Under the pieces are notes generated by a model, which was not told the DNA's origin, did no database searches, and worked only from the letters and a program-made list of their open reading frames with translations. DNA of 50,540 bases from Mesobacillus zeae. GTDB taxonomy: Bacteria; Bacillota; Bacilli; Bacillales; Cytobacillaceae. The stretch covers positions 1 to 50,540 of the forward strand of contig NZ_QWVT01000017.1 of the NCBI RefSeq assembly GCF_003570705.1, given 5' to 3'. Below are positions 25,810 to 33,461 of the stretch, piece by piece. The translations under genes and the position numbers were made by a program. Positions within the stretch are counted from its first letter, which is position 1. Each line of letters starts with the position of its first letter.

Positions 25810-27246
25810 CTAATCAGTTTCTTCCTCTTCTTTGCTGTTATCCTTAAAACGACTGAGGCGAATATCCCTAAGCTCATCTTTAGTTAGCATTGAGCGCTTG
25901 TTTGGGTGACTATTAACAAAGTTTAGTACTTCTTTTCTTAATCGTTCTTGATCAATAACGAATGCATAAGGCTTGAATTGATTAATAAACCAATTTAAAT
26001 CCTCTTCAAGAACTTTGTTCACCCTTTTATCATATAAATCTATAACATTTTGTTCCAAGTAATCATACCTACCACCATAATCGTTAAAAGAAATCTCTAC
26101 CTCAAAGCCATTTAATAATCTCGCCATCTGAATTAATGTATTATTTTTGCAATTACGGTTTCTTATTTTCCCGATTTTAAAAATATTAATCTCTGTAAAG
26201 GAAATTTTAGGTTTTACTTCAAGTAATGTAGCTCCGAAATATTCCATGAACCTGGCCACACCAAAGTACAACTTTATATCAAAATTATTAAGACTTAACA
26301 TAAACTCATTTTCCTCTTTATGGAAATCCAACTTACCTATATAGTTTATTTTTTTTGCAAAAATTCGACTTACGTGTTCAATAAAATTAGGTTCCGTAAT
26401 TTCCTGTATAGTGTTTTCATCAATAAAACCCGTAATTTTTAGTTTTTTAATTACCCCAAGTTTATTTTGTTTTTCCAACCATCTTATAATTTTATTGGTT
26501 GCAACAAAAATACTATCTTTATTTTTAGCACTATATATTTTCATTTCATTTAATATAATTTCTTTTTTCTGTTTAGCGTGTTTAATATCCTCTATTGCCT
26601 GTTTTGAAACCTTGCCTGCTAAATACTTTTGGAATAACTCTCGTGTAAATTCTCCAATTTCCAAGTATCTTTGCTCTATTTCCAAAGGTATTAGTATATC
26701 AAATTTATGCAATTCCTTGTCCCATTGCTCTATTTCCCTTTCAATTCCGGGTATGGCTAAAGTAATTTCTTTTAATTTGCTTTGTTCACTCATCTCTTTT
26801 TTTATCTGTTTTATGCCTTTTCTACCAGGATATTCAATATTCGGGAACTCTTCGATACACTTACTACCAACTATTAGTTTCTTTTGATTCAGTTTATTTT
26901 CGATATAAAACAGTTCTTTTAAACGAGGATATCCACACAAATCGCATGGAACTCTTTTCTCCTCTTCTAAAATTGTATCAAACGGATGTGTTGAACCTTT
27001 CCATTCATCTCTGCATGAATTTACTATCCTATCTAATAAGTCATTAGTTAATAAGACTTGTTCCGAACTCCAATCACTTATTTCTTTATTTACTTCCTCA
27101 GACTTTGCCTTTTGAAAATTAATAGCAAATGAATTTAAAAACTCATATTGCTTTGCGTTTTCACTATAAATAAGTAAAGTTCTAATTTTTTCGTTTGTCA
27201 GTAAAATCTTTGCAGAATGAGATATTTCAACTTTAATTTCAACCAT
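25810..27246 (-). CDS. Large AT-rich zinc-finger protein of unknown function (moron)
   Basis: A 478-residue protein from the ATG at 27246, which follows AGGGGGAG; the longer frame to 27330 includes its promoter region. Residues about 101-130 contain CDLCGYPRLKELFYIE and IVGSKCIEEF, a treble-clef-like Cys cluster. The middle (about 150-250) is charged and helical and the C-terminal part is mixed. It is clearly more AT-rich than its neighbours, follows a terminator and has its own extended -10 promoter, so it is an independent insertion in the operon. I recognise no family. Defence or lysogenic conversion cargo is possible. Confidence 0.75.
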   Translation of the reverse strand: MVEIKVEISHSAKILLTNEKIRTLLIYSENAKQYEFLNSFAINFQKAKSEEVNKEISDWSSEQVLLTNDLLDRIVNSCRDEWKGSTHPFDTILEEEKRVPCDLCGYPRLKELFYIENKLNQKKLIVGSKCIEEFPNIEYPGRKGIKQIKKEMSEQSKLKEITLAIPGIEREIEQWDKELHKFDILIPLEIEQRYLEIGEFTRELFQKYLAGKVSKQAIEDIKHAKQKKEIILNEMKIYSAKNKDSIFVATNKIIRWLEKQNKLGVIKKLKITGFIDENTIQEITEPNFIEHVSRIFAKKINYIGKLDFHKEENEFMLSLNNFDIKLYFGVARFMEYFGATLLEVKPKISFTEINIFKIGKIRNRNCKNNTLIQMARLLNGFEVEISFNDYGGRYDYLEQNVIDLYDKRVNKVLEEDLNWFINQFKPYAFVIDQERLRKEVLNFVNSHPNKRSMLTKDELRDIRLSRFKDNSKEEEETD

Positions 27247-27283
27247 CCAAACTCCCCCTGTTTTGGAACGCATATCCTTTTTA

Positions 27284-27292
27284 ATTATATCA
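27284..27292 (-). promoter_or_regulatory. Extended -10 promoter for the moron gene
   Basis: On the minus strand TGATATAAT fits the extended -10 element TGnTATAAT; no good -35 is seen. It lies between the terminator at 27312-27347 and the ATG at 27246, so the downstream gene can be expressed in the lysogen. Confidence 0.6.
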
Positions 27293-27311
27293 ATTTTTTT
27301 ACTTTCCTCAT

Positions 27312-27347
27312 ATAAAAAAGCCTTTTTCATGAAACAAGAAAAAGGCT
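27312..27347 (-). terminator. Terminator after the sigma-like gene
   Basis: Ten-base stem AGCCTTTTTC/GAAAAAGGCT with a TTTTTTATA tail on the minus strand. It overlaps the last codons of the sigma-like gene and isolates the moron that follows. Confidence 0.85.
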
Positions 27348-27821
27348 CTGATTTTTCCTATCTTGAATTTTCTTTTCAGCTCTTTCTAAATGAGTCTGAA
27401 CAGTACTTTTTTTCACCCCTAACAATTGGGCTGTATAATCAAAGGTTAATCCTTCGGCATGAATCATAATAAAAACATCTTTTTCCCTCTCAGTTAGTGT
27501 ACAAAGTGCATCTTCGATCATCTCCTTTTTAAAATTACTAATCCCGCGAGTAATTGTGCTATAAAGGGGTTTAACATGAAGTGCGTTTAGAATAGCTGGA
27601 TCTGTTAAGTATACACCTTGTTTATCAATCCCTCGTCTACTGTCTGGGTTTCTTCCGATTCGCAACCATTCAATTGAATATTCCAAGTCACTTATCATAT
27701 TACCAATTAGTTCTTTATCAATTTTATCTTGTTCTGAAAGGATTTCTTTACACTCAATTTTTCTTCTCATCTCTTTAGCCAACCTCAATGACCTTTTGTA
27801 TTCTAAAAATAACTTTCTCAC
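27327..27821 (-). CDS. Sigma-factor-like late gene activator (Xpf/ArpU type)
   Basis: A 164-residue protein from GTG 27821, eight bases after AAAAGGAG; the frame can be extended to a TTG, but that lies inside the ribosome site. The C-terminal region is a sigma-70 region 4 helix-turn-helix: LTEREKDVFIMIHAEGLTFD, AQLLGVKKSTVQTHLERAEKKI. The N-terminal half has no region 2. Proteins like PBSX Xpf or ArpU have this form and switch on late genes. It is placed downstream of the early operon and before terS. Confidence 0.85.
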   Translation of the reverse strand: MRKLFLEYKRSLRLAKEMRRKIECKEILSEQDKIDKELIGNMISDLEYSIEWLRIGRNPDSRRGIDKQGVYLTDPAILNALHVKPLYSTITRGISNFKKEMIEDALCTLTEREKDVFIMIHAEGLTFDYTAQLLGVKKSTVQTHLERAEKKIQDRKNQSLFLVS

Positions 27822-27926
27822 ATTTCCAACTCCTTTTTTCAAAATTCAATCTAGGGCTAAAATAAAAAGGACAGCAAATAAGCTTTCGCTTACTCACTGC
27901 CCTCGGTTTTTCCGACAGACATATAT

Positions 27927-28106
27927 TTAAAATTTTAGAGATTGTTCTAACGTCCCATGACACGGCTTTCCACCCTGCCAGTTGATAATTTGCTTTCCGT
28001 AACCTTCTGGAGGAGAAGGCACCTGCTTTAGTTGCCCGTCTCGAACAATGTAGGTGGCGTTTTTCATGAGATCAATCTCTGCAGTCATTTTCTCTCTATC
28101 TATCAA
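27927..28106 (-). CDS. DUF3954 family phage protein
   Basis: A 59-residue protein from TTG 28106 with GGGAGGGG five bases upstream. It contains the DUF3954 pattern: MTAEIDLMKNATYIVRDGQL, then PPEGYGKQIINWQGGKP. This short family is common in Bacillus phage early regions and has no known function. An internal ATG at residue 7 is an alternative start. Confidence 0.8.
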   Translation of the reverse strand: MIDREKMTAEIDLMKNATYIVRDGQLKQVPSPPEGYGKQIINWQGGKPCHGTLEQSLKF

Positions 28107-28167
28107 ACTGACCCCTCCCGTATGGTATGATATGAATGAGTGTAGCCGGGAGAGATCCTGGCTTTTT

Positions 28168-28326
28168 TTACTTTGCTTTTTTAGCAGCAGGCCACTTGTG
28201 ATCTATGCGGTCGATAGTAGAGGAACGTTTTGCAGCCTCTTTTGTCGGCCTGATGGGGTGCTTTGCTATGTAGGCCAGGCGCTCATCTTCGGTCATTTTC
28301 CATGATGTTACACTGCCGGTCATCAT
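28168..28326 (-). CDS. Small phage protein, 52 residues
   Basis: Starts MMTGSVTSWKMTEDERLAYI, contains HPIRPTKEAAKRSS, and ends with a basic KWPAAKKAK tail. The ribosome site GGAGG lies seven bases before ATG 28326. A close but frameshifted copy lies at 47261-47418 in the relic prophage, which shows that this frame has been conserved as a gene. The role is unknown. Confidence 0.75.
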   Translation of the reverse strand: MMTGSVTSWKMTEDERLAYIAKHPIRPTKEAAKRSSTIDRIDHKWPAAKKAK

Positions 28327-28363
28327 TGTTGGTCCTCCTTCCCTGTATGGTTCGAACCGTTAA

Positions 28364-28573
28364 CTAAAAGTAAGTTTTCAATAAAGAAATCCTCGAATGG
28401 TATAAATGCAACTTAATTAATATATTTTCTTTTTCTTTTGAATAATCATCACCGGTAAAATTAGCAGCATTATTTTCTAACGTCTGTAATCTTAACAGCC
28501 ATTTGCTAAAGTTTTCTGTTTGCTCAATCAGATCATTCAATCTTGCTTCTTGATTGTCTGGAACATTATACAT
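28364..28573 (-). CDS. Small helical phage protein, 69 residues
   Basis: A charged, mostly helical protein, MYNVPDNQEARLNDLIEQTE and on. No family is recognised. A copy of exactly the same length with two in-frame stops lies at 47456-47665, so it belongs to the shared early module of both prophages. Confidence 0.75.
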   Translation of the reverse strand: MYNVPDNQEARLNDLIEQTENFSKWLLRLQTLENNAANFTGDDYSKEKENILIKLHLYHSRISLLKTYF

Positions 28574-28637
28574 TTTTACTCTCCTCTCCTCTTAAACAAT
28601 AATTTGATTCCATGCCGTCATATCTTCGGACTGTGCA

Positions 28638-28793
28638 TTAAGCGACTATCTTTTTCACGAGCTCTGCATTGATCCATCCTTCGAAACCCTCTAATACAAC
28701 CACCAACGGACCAGTACCCAAGAACTTGAATTCATCACTTTCACAAATAGTTTGAACACCCTCGTACTCTACTTTATCGCCTTTAATTAACAT
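28638..28793 (-). CDS. Small phage protein, 51 residues
   Basis: The product MLIKGDKVEYEGVQTICESD and on has a short beta-rich fold with ending WINAELVKKIVA, similar in form to small SH3-like or KOW-like phage proteins. The ATG at 28793 has GGAGG eight bases upstream. It fills the gap between two clear genes of the same operon. It is absent from the relic copy, where the DUF421 gene occupies this place. Confidence 0.7.
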   Translation of the reverse strand: MLIKGDKVEYEGVQTICESDEFKFLGTGPLVVVLEGFEGWINAELVKKIVA

Positions 28794-28840
28794 TCCATTT
28801 CCCTCCTTTTACTTCGCAGTTTATGTCAACTTGATTCGGA

Positions 28841-29368
28841 CTACGCGTTAAATTTTGCTTGAATCTCTCTTTTGATAATCTCTTGAATTTCTTCTTCGTT
28901 CGGAATTACGGATTTTACGGTTTCTTCAACTCTTTTATCAATTTTTTGAAATAGTTCGTTGTCTGCATACTCTCTTGTCTTATCCATAATCCAGTGTTCT
29001 GCCCTTGTTGTCTTGTCACCACTTGGACTTGACTTCATATAGCGTCCTGACAATGTATTTGATGTCTTTGAATATTTGTAGCAAGGTTCATCCAAATACT
29101 TTTGCAGCGTTTTTTTGATATAAGTATCAACGTCTGTTCTGCGCGGTTTTGTACAATGATAAGAAAAATCTTCCTCGCCAACTATAATGGTTTGCAAATA
29201 CGAATCAACGATTGGAGCGATAATCCGTTTAACTTCTTGCTCAACCATCGACTCTGCTTTTTCTTTAACAAGCTTTCCAATTTGCTCCGATGCAATTTGT
29301 GATACCAAATTTTCTAACTCATAATTCAAATCCTCTTTACTAATTTCGAGATTAATATTTGCTTTCAT
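28841..29368 (-). CDS. Hypothetical helical phage protein
   Basis: A 175-residue, charged, helical protein with long heptad-like stretches at both ends (LVKEKAESMVEQEVKRIIAP; EEIQEIIKREIQAKF) and a central part rich in polar residues (YKYSKTSNTLSGRYMKSSPS). It is probably oligomeric. It lies in the minus-strand early operon. No family or function is recognised. Confidence 0.7.
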   Translation of the reverse strand: MKANINLEISKEDLNYELENLVSQIASEQIGKLVKEKAESMVEQEVKRIIAPIVDSYLQTIIVGEEDFSYHCTKPRRTDVDTYIKKTLQKYLDEPCYKYSKTSNTLSGRYMKSSPSGDKTTRAEHWIMDKTREYADNELFQKIDKRVEETVKSVIPNEEEIQEIIKREIQAKFNA

Positions 29369-29408
29369 CCTTCATTCCTCCTATTGCGTATTTTTTGTCA
29401 ACTCCACA

Positions 29409-29603
29409 TCACTCTTTCTTCAATATCCGCTTAATATCATACAAAGCTTCTTTGCTATTCCAAACTTGGCGATCCAAATTGATAAGGTGGTCCGATTGAT
29501 CAACAAGCTTGCTCCAATTCCGATGGACAGAATAGAACACGAGCAGCAGGGTCAAGAAATTTGCAGCAAGGAACCCAAGAATCGATAAATTTATTAAATT
29601 CAT
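29409..29603 (-). CDS. Small single-pass membrane protein
   Basis: A 64-residue protein with one N-terminal membrane helix (about 5-25, LSILGFLAANFLTLLLVFYS) and a charged cytoplasmic part. A full-length relic copy with one premature stop lies at 48618-48812. It is divergent from the Spo0E-like gene, and the same pair is preserved in the relic, suggesting a functional link. The role is unknown. Confidence 0.72.
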   Translation of the reverse strand: MNLINLSILGFLAANFLTLLLVFYSVHRNWSKLVDQSDHLINLDRQVWNSKEALYDIKRILKKE

Positions 29604-29795
29604 TTGTCACTTCTCCCTTTTGATGTTTCAGTCTAATTTTTTAAAAGTTAGTTTGACTGGTCTAATTAGTTATAGCAACTTATACCCAACGAGGTAAAAC
29701 TGTCATTTTTTATACATAAAACCTATTAAATTGGTTATCATACACTGGTAAAATAAGTATTGTTAGTGTCTATATTTGTCAAAAGGGGTCTGATA

Positions 29796-29978
29796 ATGGA
29801 AACTGCCACTATATTAATATTGAAAGAAATAAAAGAATACATCGAGTTCTTGAGGAACCACATGATTTCTACGGGAGCGGAGTTTGGTTTTCATCATGAG
29901 AGAACCATTAAAGCTAGCCAGGAACTCGATTATGTTATCTATAAATATCAAGTGATACAACGTCGAATATTAGCTTAG
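29796..29978 (+). CDS. Spo0E-like aspartyl-phosphate phosphatase
   Basis: A 60-residue two-helix protein. The signature SQELDYVIYKYQ is the Spo0E family motif in which SQELD carries the catalytic Asp. Such enzymes remove phosphate from Spo0A~P and delay sporulation. The longer frame from 29760 is rejected because the ATG at 29796 follows AAAAGGGG at a proper distance. It is on the plus strand, opposite to the early operon, so it can be expressed in the lysogen. A paralogue lies at 49005-49187 with a nearly identical leader. Confidence 0.9.
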   Translation: METATILILKEIKEYIEFLRNHMISTGAEFGFHHERTIKASQELDYVIYKYQVIQRRILA

Positions 29979-30042
29979 TAACATTTTTGGTGAATAGTTA
30001 GGTACTTTAGCTGGTAATTTGTCGATTAAAAAGGAGATTAAA

Positions 30043-30537
30043 ATGGAACTATCTAGATATGCTGAAAAACTGTTATCTCAATTAAATCTCTATATTCTTC
30101 CGCAGTACGTATGGTTAATCATTACCTACTATTTAATGATTAACGTGTTCTACGATTATTCCTCGCATCTTTTTAAGAATGACATAGAGCTCTTTAAAAA
30201 AATTCCAACTGAAGCTTTTGAATTTAATTCGATGGTTCTAGGTGAAATAAACAAATGGCTTCCACTTGTTTGGTTTTTGTCTTTTGCCTTTTTATTTAGC
30301 GGCTTAATTATCGTGCTTATCCGCTTTTTTCCGTTTTTAGAAAATCTCAAGATGTCTTTTCATGGAAGATACGGATTATTCCTTGGTGGATGGCTACTTA
30401 TAACAGCTATTTCAATTCAACTCTATAATTATGCTGGTCACTTTTTTCCACTCTTTATTGTTGCCGTCGCCTTAATTAAAATCTGCGGTGAGGAGTATTT
30501 TTCAAAAAAAAATATATTCTTTAATAGAGATTATTAA
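30043..30537 (+). CDS. Multi-pass membrane protein of unknown function
   Basis: A 164-residue protein with four hydrophobic segments at about 18-38, 75-98, 110-130 and 133-153 (for example LVWFLSFAFLFSGLIIVLIR). The ATG at 30043 follows AAGGAG; a TTG at 30019 lies further upstream. It stands 64 bases after the Spo0E-like gene on the same strand and is probably cotranscribed, so it may be lysogenic conversion cargo such as a superinfection-exclusion protein. The latter is inference only. The relic prophage lacks it. Confidence 0.75.
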   Translation: MELSRYAEKLLSQLNLYILPQYVWLIITYYLMINVFYDYSSHLFKNDIELFKKIPTEAFEFNSMVLGEINKWLPLVWFLSFAFLFSGLIIVLIRFFPFLENLKMSFHGRYGLFLGGWLLITAISIQLYNYAGHFFPLFIVAVALIKICGEEYFSKKNIFFNRDY

Positions 30538-30652
30538 AGTCAGCATTATCCTTTTAAACTTTTAGACTCTTAAGGTTCTGGATACACAATGATTCATTGC
30601 TTCAATCAATATTCTCTTTACACTTATTACGGACGGTTGAATACTCGTCAGT

Positions 30653-30868
30653 TCATGATGTTTTGTACCTCTCTGAATAACAGGTACTGCAGGGGCCCTT
30701 TGTCGCAAATCCATTTGGCTTCTTGCAGTCCGGGCAAGTGCAGGATAATGTCCTCCACCGCCGTTTGCATTCGGGGCAAAGAAGTGTTACGAACATCCCC
30801 CGATGCTCCATGACATTTCCAACAGTCTTGCAATGTGGGCAGTTGGGGACAGTTTTGACGTTGCTCAT
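30653..30868 (-). CDS. Zinc-ribbon protein, 71 residues
   Basis: A Cys-rich protein with four CxxC pairs: CPHC, CPEC, CTCPDC and CSTC, enough for two zinc ribbons. AAAGGAG lies six bases before the ATG. It is placed in the early operon directly after the replication initiator. It could bind DNA or a host polymerase subunit. The overlapping frame at 30648-30884 is a shadow. Confidence 0.82.
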   Translation of the reverse strand: MSNVKTVPNCPHCKTVGNVMEHRGMFVTLLCPECKRRWRTLSCTCPDCKKPNGFATKGPCSTCYSERYKTS

Positions 30869-30898
30869 GACGTTCTCCTTTCAAGATGCTTTATTTTT

Positions 30899-31843
30899 TC
30901 ACATGATTCCGAGCCTATCTAACTCAGCATTTCTTTCTTCCTCAGAAACTCTAGGCTTAACCTCTTTGTACTTTTTCAATTCCTTTTGTAGTTCAGCCTT
31001 TTGTCTTTCAAAATCCAAATCGTCGATTTCATTTTCAGTCTGGGAGGAAAATTGGCTCTTTTGCTTCCTAAACCAATCGGGCAGTTGTTCTTTTCTATCA
31101 GCCGAATTACCTTGCCTAGGTTTGCTTCGCTGCTTCGATTGCTGGTCCTTAAAGGCAAGAGCTGATGCTCGTGCTTGATCACTGGAATCTATCCCTTTCA
31201 CAAACCACTCCTGGAGAATCTTTTCAACATAACTAAAGTTTAGGGCTCCCCTTTCGACTGCTAATTTCATAGCCTCTATAACCAGCTCGTCCGAAAGGTC
31301 ATCACACCACATACTAATTTTTTGAGAGATATAAGCACCGATCACCCCGAATCCGTTTTGCTCGTAAAACGAAAAAGGGTTTATTGGCAGCTCCTTATCA
31401 TCTTCTTTTTCTGTTTTGTTTTCTTTAGTTTTGTTTTGTTTAATTAATGCGGAAGGATTGCAGGAAAGGTTGTCGGAAACATTGCAGGAAGGATTGCCGG
31501 AAAGATTGTCGGCATCTATTTCCGACAAATCTTCATTATCGGAAACTTTGTGAGCAATATTTGCCGACAAATCACTAAGTTTATAAACAGCCGACTTACT
31601 TCCCTTTCTTGATTTAAAATCAAGGAAACCTTTTATCTTTAAATCATTTCTTGCATTCGTAATGGTTCTTTCGGAAAGGCCTGTTTTAACGCATAGCACC
31701 GATACAGCTACCGTAAATTCTCTCTGCCATCCAGCCTTATTGTTTACGTGCACCAATGCGTGCCATAAAGCAATTGCTGATGTGCTAAGTGAATTTGTTT
31801 CGAGCCGATCATAGAATGCGTTAATCAACTTAATGTAGTTCAA
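30899..31843 (-). CDS. DnaD-type replication initiator
   Basis: A 314-residue phage replisome organiser. The N-terminal winged helix (about 1-90, with SALAIWHALVHV-like TSAIALWHALVHVNNKAG and GLSERTITNARNDLKIKGFL) should bind the origin. A variable linker (about 95-150, LSGNPSCNVSDNLSCNPS) is coded by 12-base repeats. A DnaD domain follows (about 155-230, FYEQNGFGVIGAYISQKI; ALNFSYVEKILQEWFVKG) and a charged tail. Phage initiators commonly carry their origin inside their own gene, which fits the iterons here. Confidence 0.9.
   Translation of the reverse strand: MNYIKLINAFYDRLETNSLSTSAIALWHALVHVNNKAGWQREFTVAVSVLCVKTGLSERTITNARNDLKIKGFLDFKSRKGSKSAVYKLSDLSANIAHKVSDNEDLSEIDADNLSGNPSCNVSDNLSCNPSALIKQNKTKENKTEKEDDKELPINPFSFYEQNGFGVIGAYISQKISMWCDDLSDELVIEAMKLAVERGALNFSYVEKILQEWFVKGIDSSDQARASALAFKDQQSKQRSKPRQGNSADRKEQLPDWFRKQKSQFSSQTENEIDDLDFERQKAELQKELKKYKEVKPRVSEEERNAELDRLGIM
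31400..31519. other. Putative replication origin with iterons
   Basis: Five consecutive 12-base direct repeats (31448-31507) fit the pattern GnnGGAAnGATT, for example GCAGGAAAGGTT, GCAGGAAGGATT and GCCGGAAAGATT, and a partial sixth follows. A run of about 45 T-rich bases (31400-31447) flanks one side and could be the melting region. The array lies within the linker of the initiator gene, the lambda O-like arrangement. Confidence 0.65.
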
Positions 31844-31860
31844 GATGTACTACCCCTCCT

Positions 31861-32562
31861 TTAGGGAACAAAGACCATTTTCCCAGTAAGCTCCATGATT
31901 TCTTTTTTGAACCGTTCCTCATCGCTGTTACTGTCGCTAAGATGTAGTAGCCATATCTCCTGGACTTGTTTCAAATCATTTGCCCTAAAAAAGTCTTTTA
32001 CGTTCTCCAGACTAAAATGTGATTGCATTAGTCGTTTCTTCATGACCTTTGGTACACTGCCAGCTGCTATGTTTCTATTTAGTATGTTCAGGCTGTAGTT
32101 ACACTCAATCATGATGTGTGTGAGCCCTTGGAAACGGTATTTGATGTAATAGGTATCTGTTGCAAACAAAAGTTTTTCCCCGGCCTTATTGACCATCAAG
32201 AAGCCGTATGGTTCGCTTACATCATGCTGCACATCAAACGGTAGGATAGTCCAGGTGCCCAATGTAAAAGGCTCCTTGGTCTTAACTGTTTTAATTCTGT
32301 GATGATCTAAGCCGATAGCTTCCTTGGTCCCAGCAGACATGTAGGTGTTAATCCCGGCTTTCAAAAGGTCTTTTAAGCCGCCACAATGGTCTTTATGTTC
32401 GTGGGTGACTAAACATCCAGCTATGCTTGAAGTCTTGAAATTAACCCGCTTCTGTATCTCACGAAAAGCAATACCACATTCCAAAAGGATGGGGGTGCTA
32501 CCATCAGTAATGTGATAGCAATTCCCCTTTGAACCAGTGGCCAATGTATTGATTTCAATCAT
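31861..32562 (-). CDS. MBL-fold metallo-hydrolase
   Basis: A 233-residue metallo-beta-lactamase-fold protein of the YycJ/WalJ-like group. The metal motif THEHKDH lies at 53-59, after GSKGNCYHI. A FATDTYYIKYRF segment supplies the later Asp, and HLSDSNSDEERF the last His. Phage copies of this family lie in recombination modules and are thought to act as nucleases. The start overlaps the recT stop by one base (TAATG). Confidence 0.9.
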   Translation of the reverse strand: MIEINTLATGSKGNCYHITDGSTPILLECGIAFREIQKRVNFKTSSIAGCLVTHEHKDHCGGLKDLLKAGINTYMSAGTKEAIGLDHHRIKTVKTKEPFTLGTWTILPFDVQHDVSEPYGFLMVNKAGEKLLFATDTYYIKYRFQGLTHIMIECNYSLNILNRNIAAGSVPKVMKKRLMQSHFSLENVKDFFRANDLKQVQEIWLLHLSDSNSDEERFKKEIMELTGKMVFVP

Positions 32563-33461
32563 TAGAACCCTGGACCGCCTGTCCCAGTTTGTTCAAAACT
32601 CATTTGTTCTTGCTGATTAGCCTGTTCTTCAGGTTGTTTGGTTTCTTCTGGAGTATCTTCATACTCAATATCTATGATTTCTACATTTGCGTTCTGTTGG
32701 ATCTCTTCTTGAACAAGAGCCTCTTCCCTAACTTCATCAGCCCTGTTGATATGCTGCATGACTAGGCTGCTGTCATCACTCGAGTTTAAGAATTTCTTAC
32801 AAGCTCGGTTGATAACTGTTTTCTTGGCCATCTCCTGCTTGAATTCATCATGAGTACTGCCCTTTTTCTCAACCGTTTGATCCTTCCCCCAGAATTGCGC
32901 CTTGCTCCAGGCCTGCCTTAGTTCATCGATAGTCATTAGCTCGTGATATGCTGTATCATCCGAGAGAACAATAGTGGCATACGCTCCGATGATTTTGTCT
33001 TTGTTAATGTTGCCGAATTTTTGCTTATGTGTAAGATTGACGATCCGTCCATTCACCATTTCATAATCCACATCATCGCCTTCATAGATAACTGCAGCAT
33101 CGATGCTTTTAGCTCCGGTTACGCGTTTGGTAACCGCCATGGTGCCGAAATAGCTCCTTTGGAAAGTTAATTGGTTACCGTAGACAATGAAATATCCTTG
33201 TTTCTTTGCTGGATTCAAACCCTGAACCACCATATCTAATAAAGAGTTTGCAATGCTGTCCTTTGTACATACATTCAGGGCAGGTTGTTTGTTTCTATCT
33301 TGAACGTTCTGTAAGATTAACCAGGCGCTCTTCATAGCATTCTCAGGGCTATAATTAGCCGGGAAGTGAAGCTCTCCACTTTCTTGGAAAGACTTCACTC
33401 TCTCCGCTACTACATCAACAGTGTCTCGTTTTAACATTGCAAGTTGGTTTTGATTGCTCAT
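32562..33461 (-). CDS. recT: RecT single-strand annealing protein
   Basis: A 299-residue phage recombinase that coats and anneals single strands. The family core is clear: GLNPAKKQGYFIVYGNQLTF, SYFGTMAVTKRV at about 107-118, then a WSKAQFWGKDQTVEKKGSTH segment and KEMAKKTVINRACK-like QEMAKKTVINRACKKFLNS. The C-terminus is acidic. It lies between the SbcC-like ATPase and the MBL protein, all joined by one-base overlaps. Confidence 0.95.
   Translation of the reverse strand: MSNQNQLAMLKRDTVDVVAERVKSFQESGELHFPANYSPENAMKSAWLILQNVQDRNKQPALNVCTKDSIANSLLDMVVQGLNPAKKQGYFIVYGNQLTFQRSYFGTMAVTKRVTGAKSIDAAVIYEGDDVDYEMVNGRIVNLTHKQKFGNINKDKIIGAYATIVLSDDTAYHELMTIDELRQAWSKAQFWGKDQTVEKKGSTHDEFKQEMAKKTVINRACKKFLNSSDDSSLVMQHINRADEVREEALVQEEIQQNANVEIIDIEYEDTPEETKQPEEQANQQEQMSFEQTGTGGPGF

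Noticed and set aside
28054-28305. Plus-strand frame of 83 codons
   Set aside because: It is antisense to the DUF3954 and 52-residue genes, both of which have good starts and conserved sequence.
31448-31515. Possible CRISPR array in the 12-base repeats
   Set aside because: The units are contiguous, have no spacers, code a protein linker and no cas genes are near.
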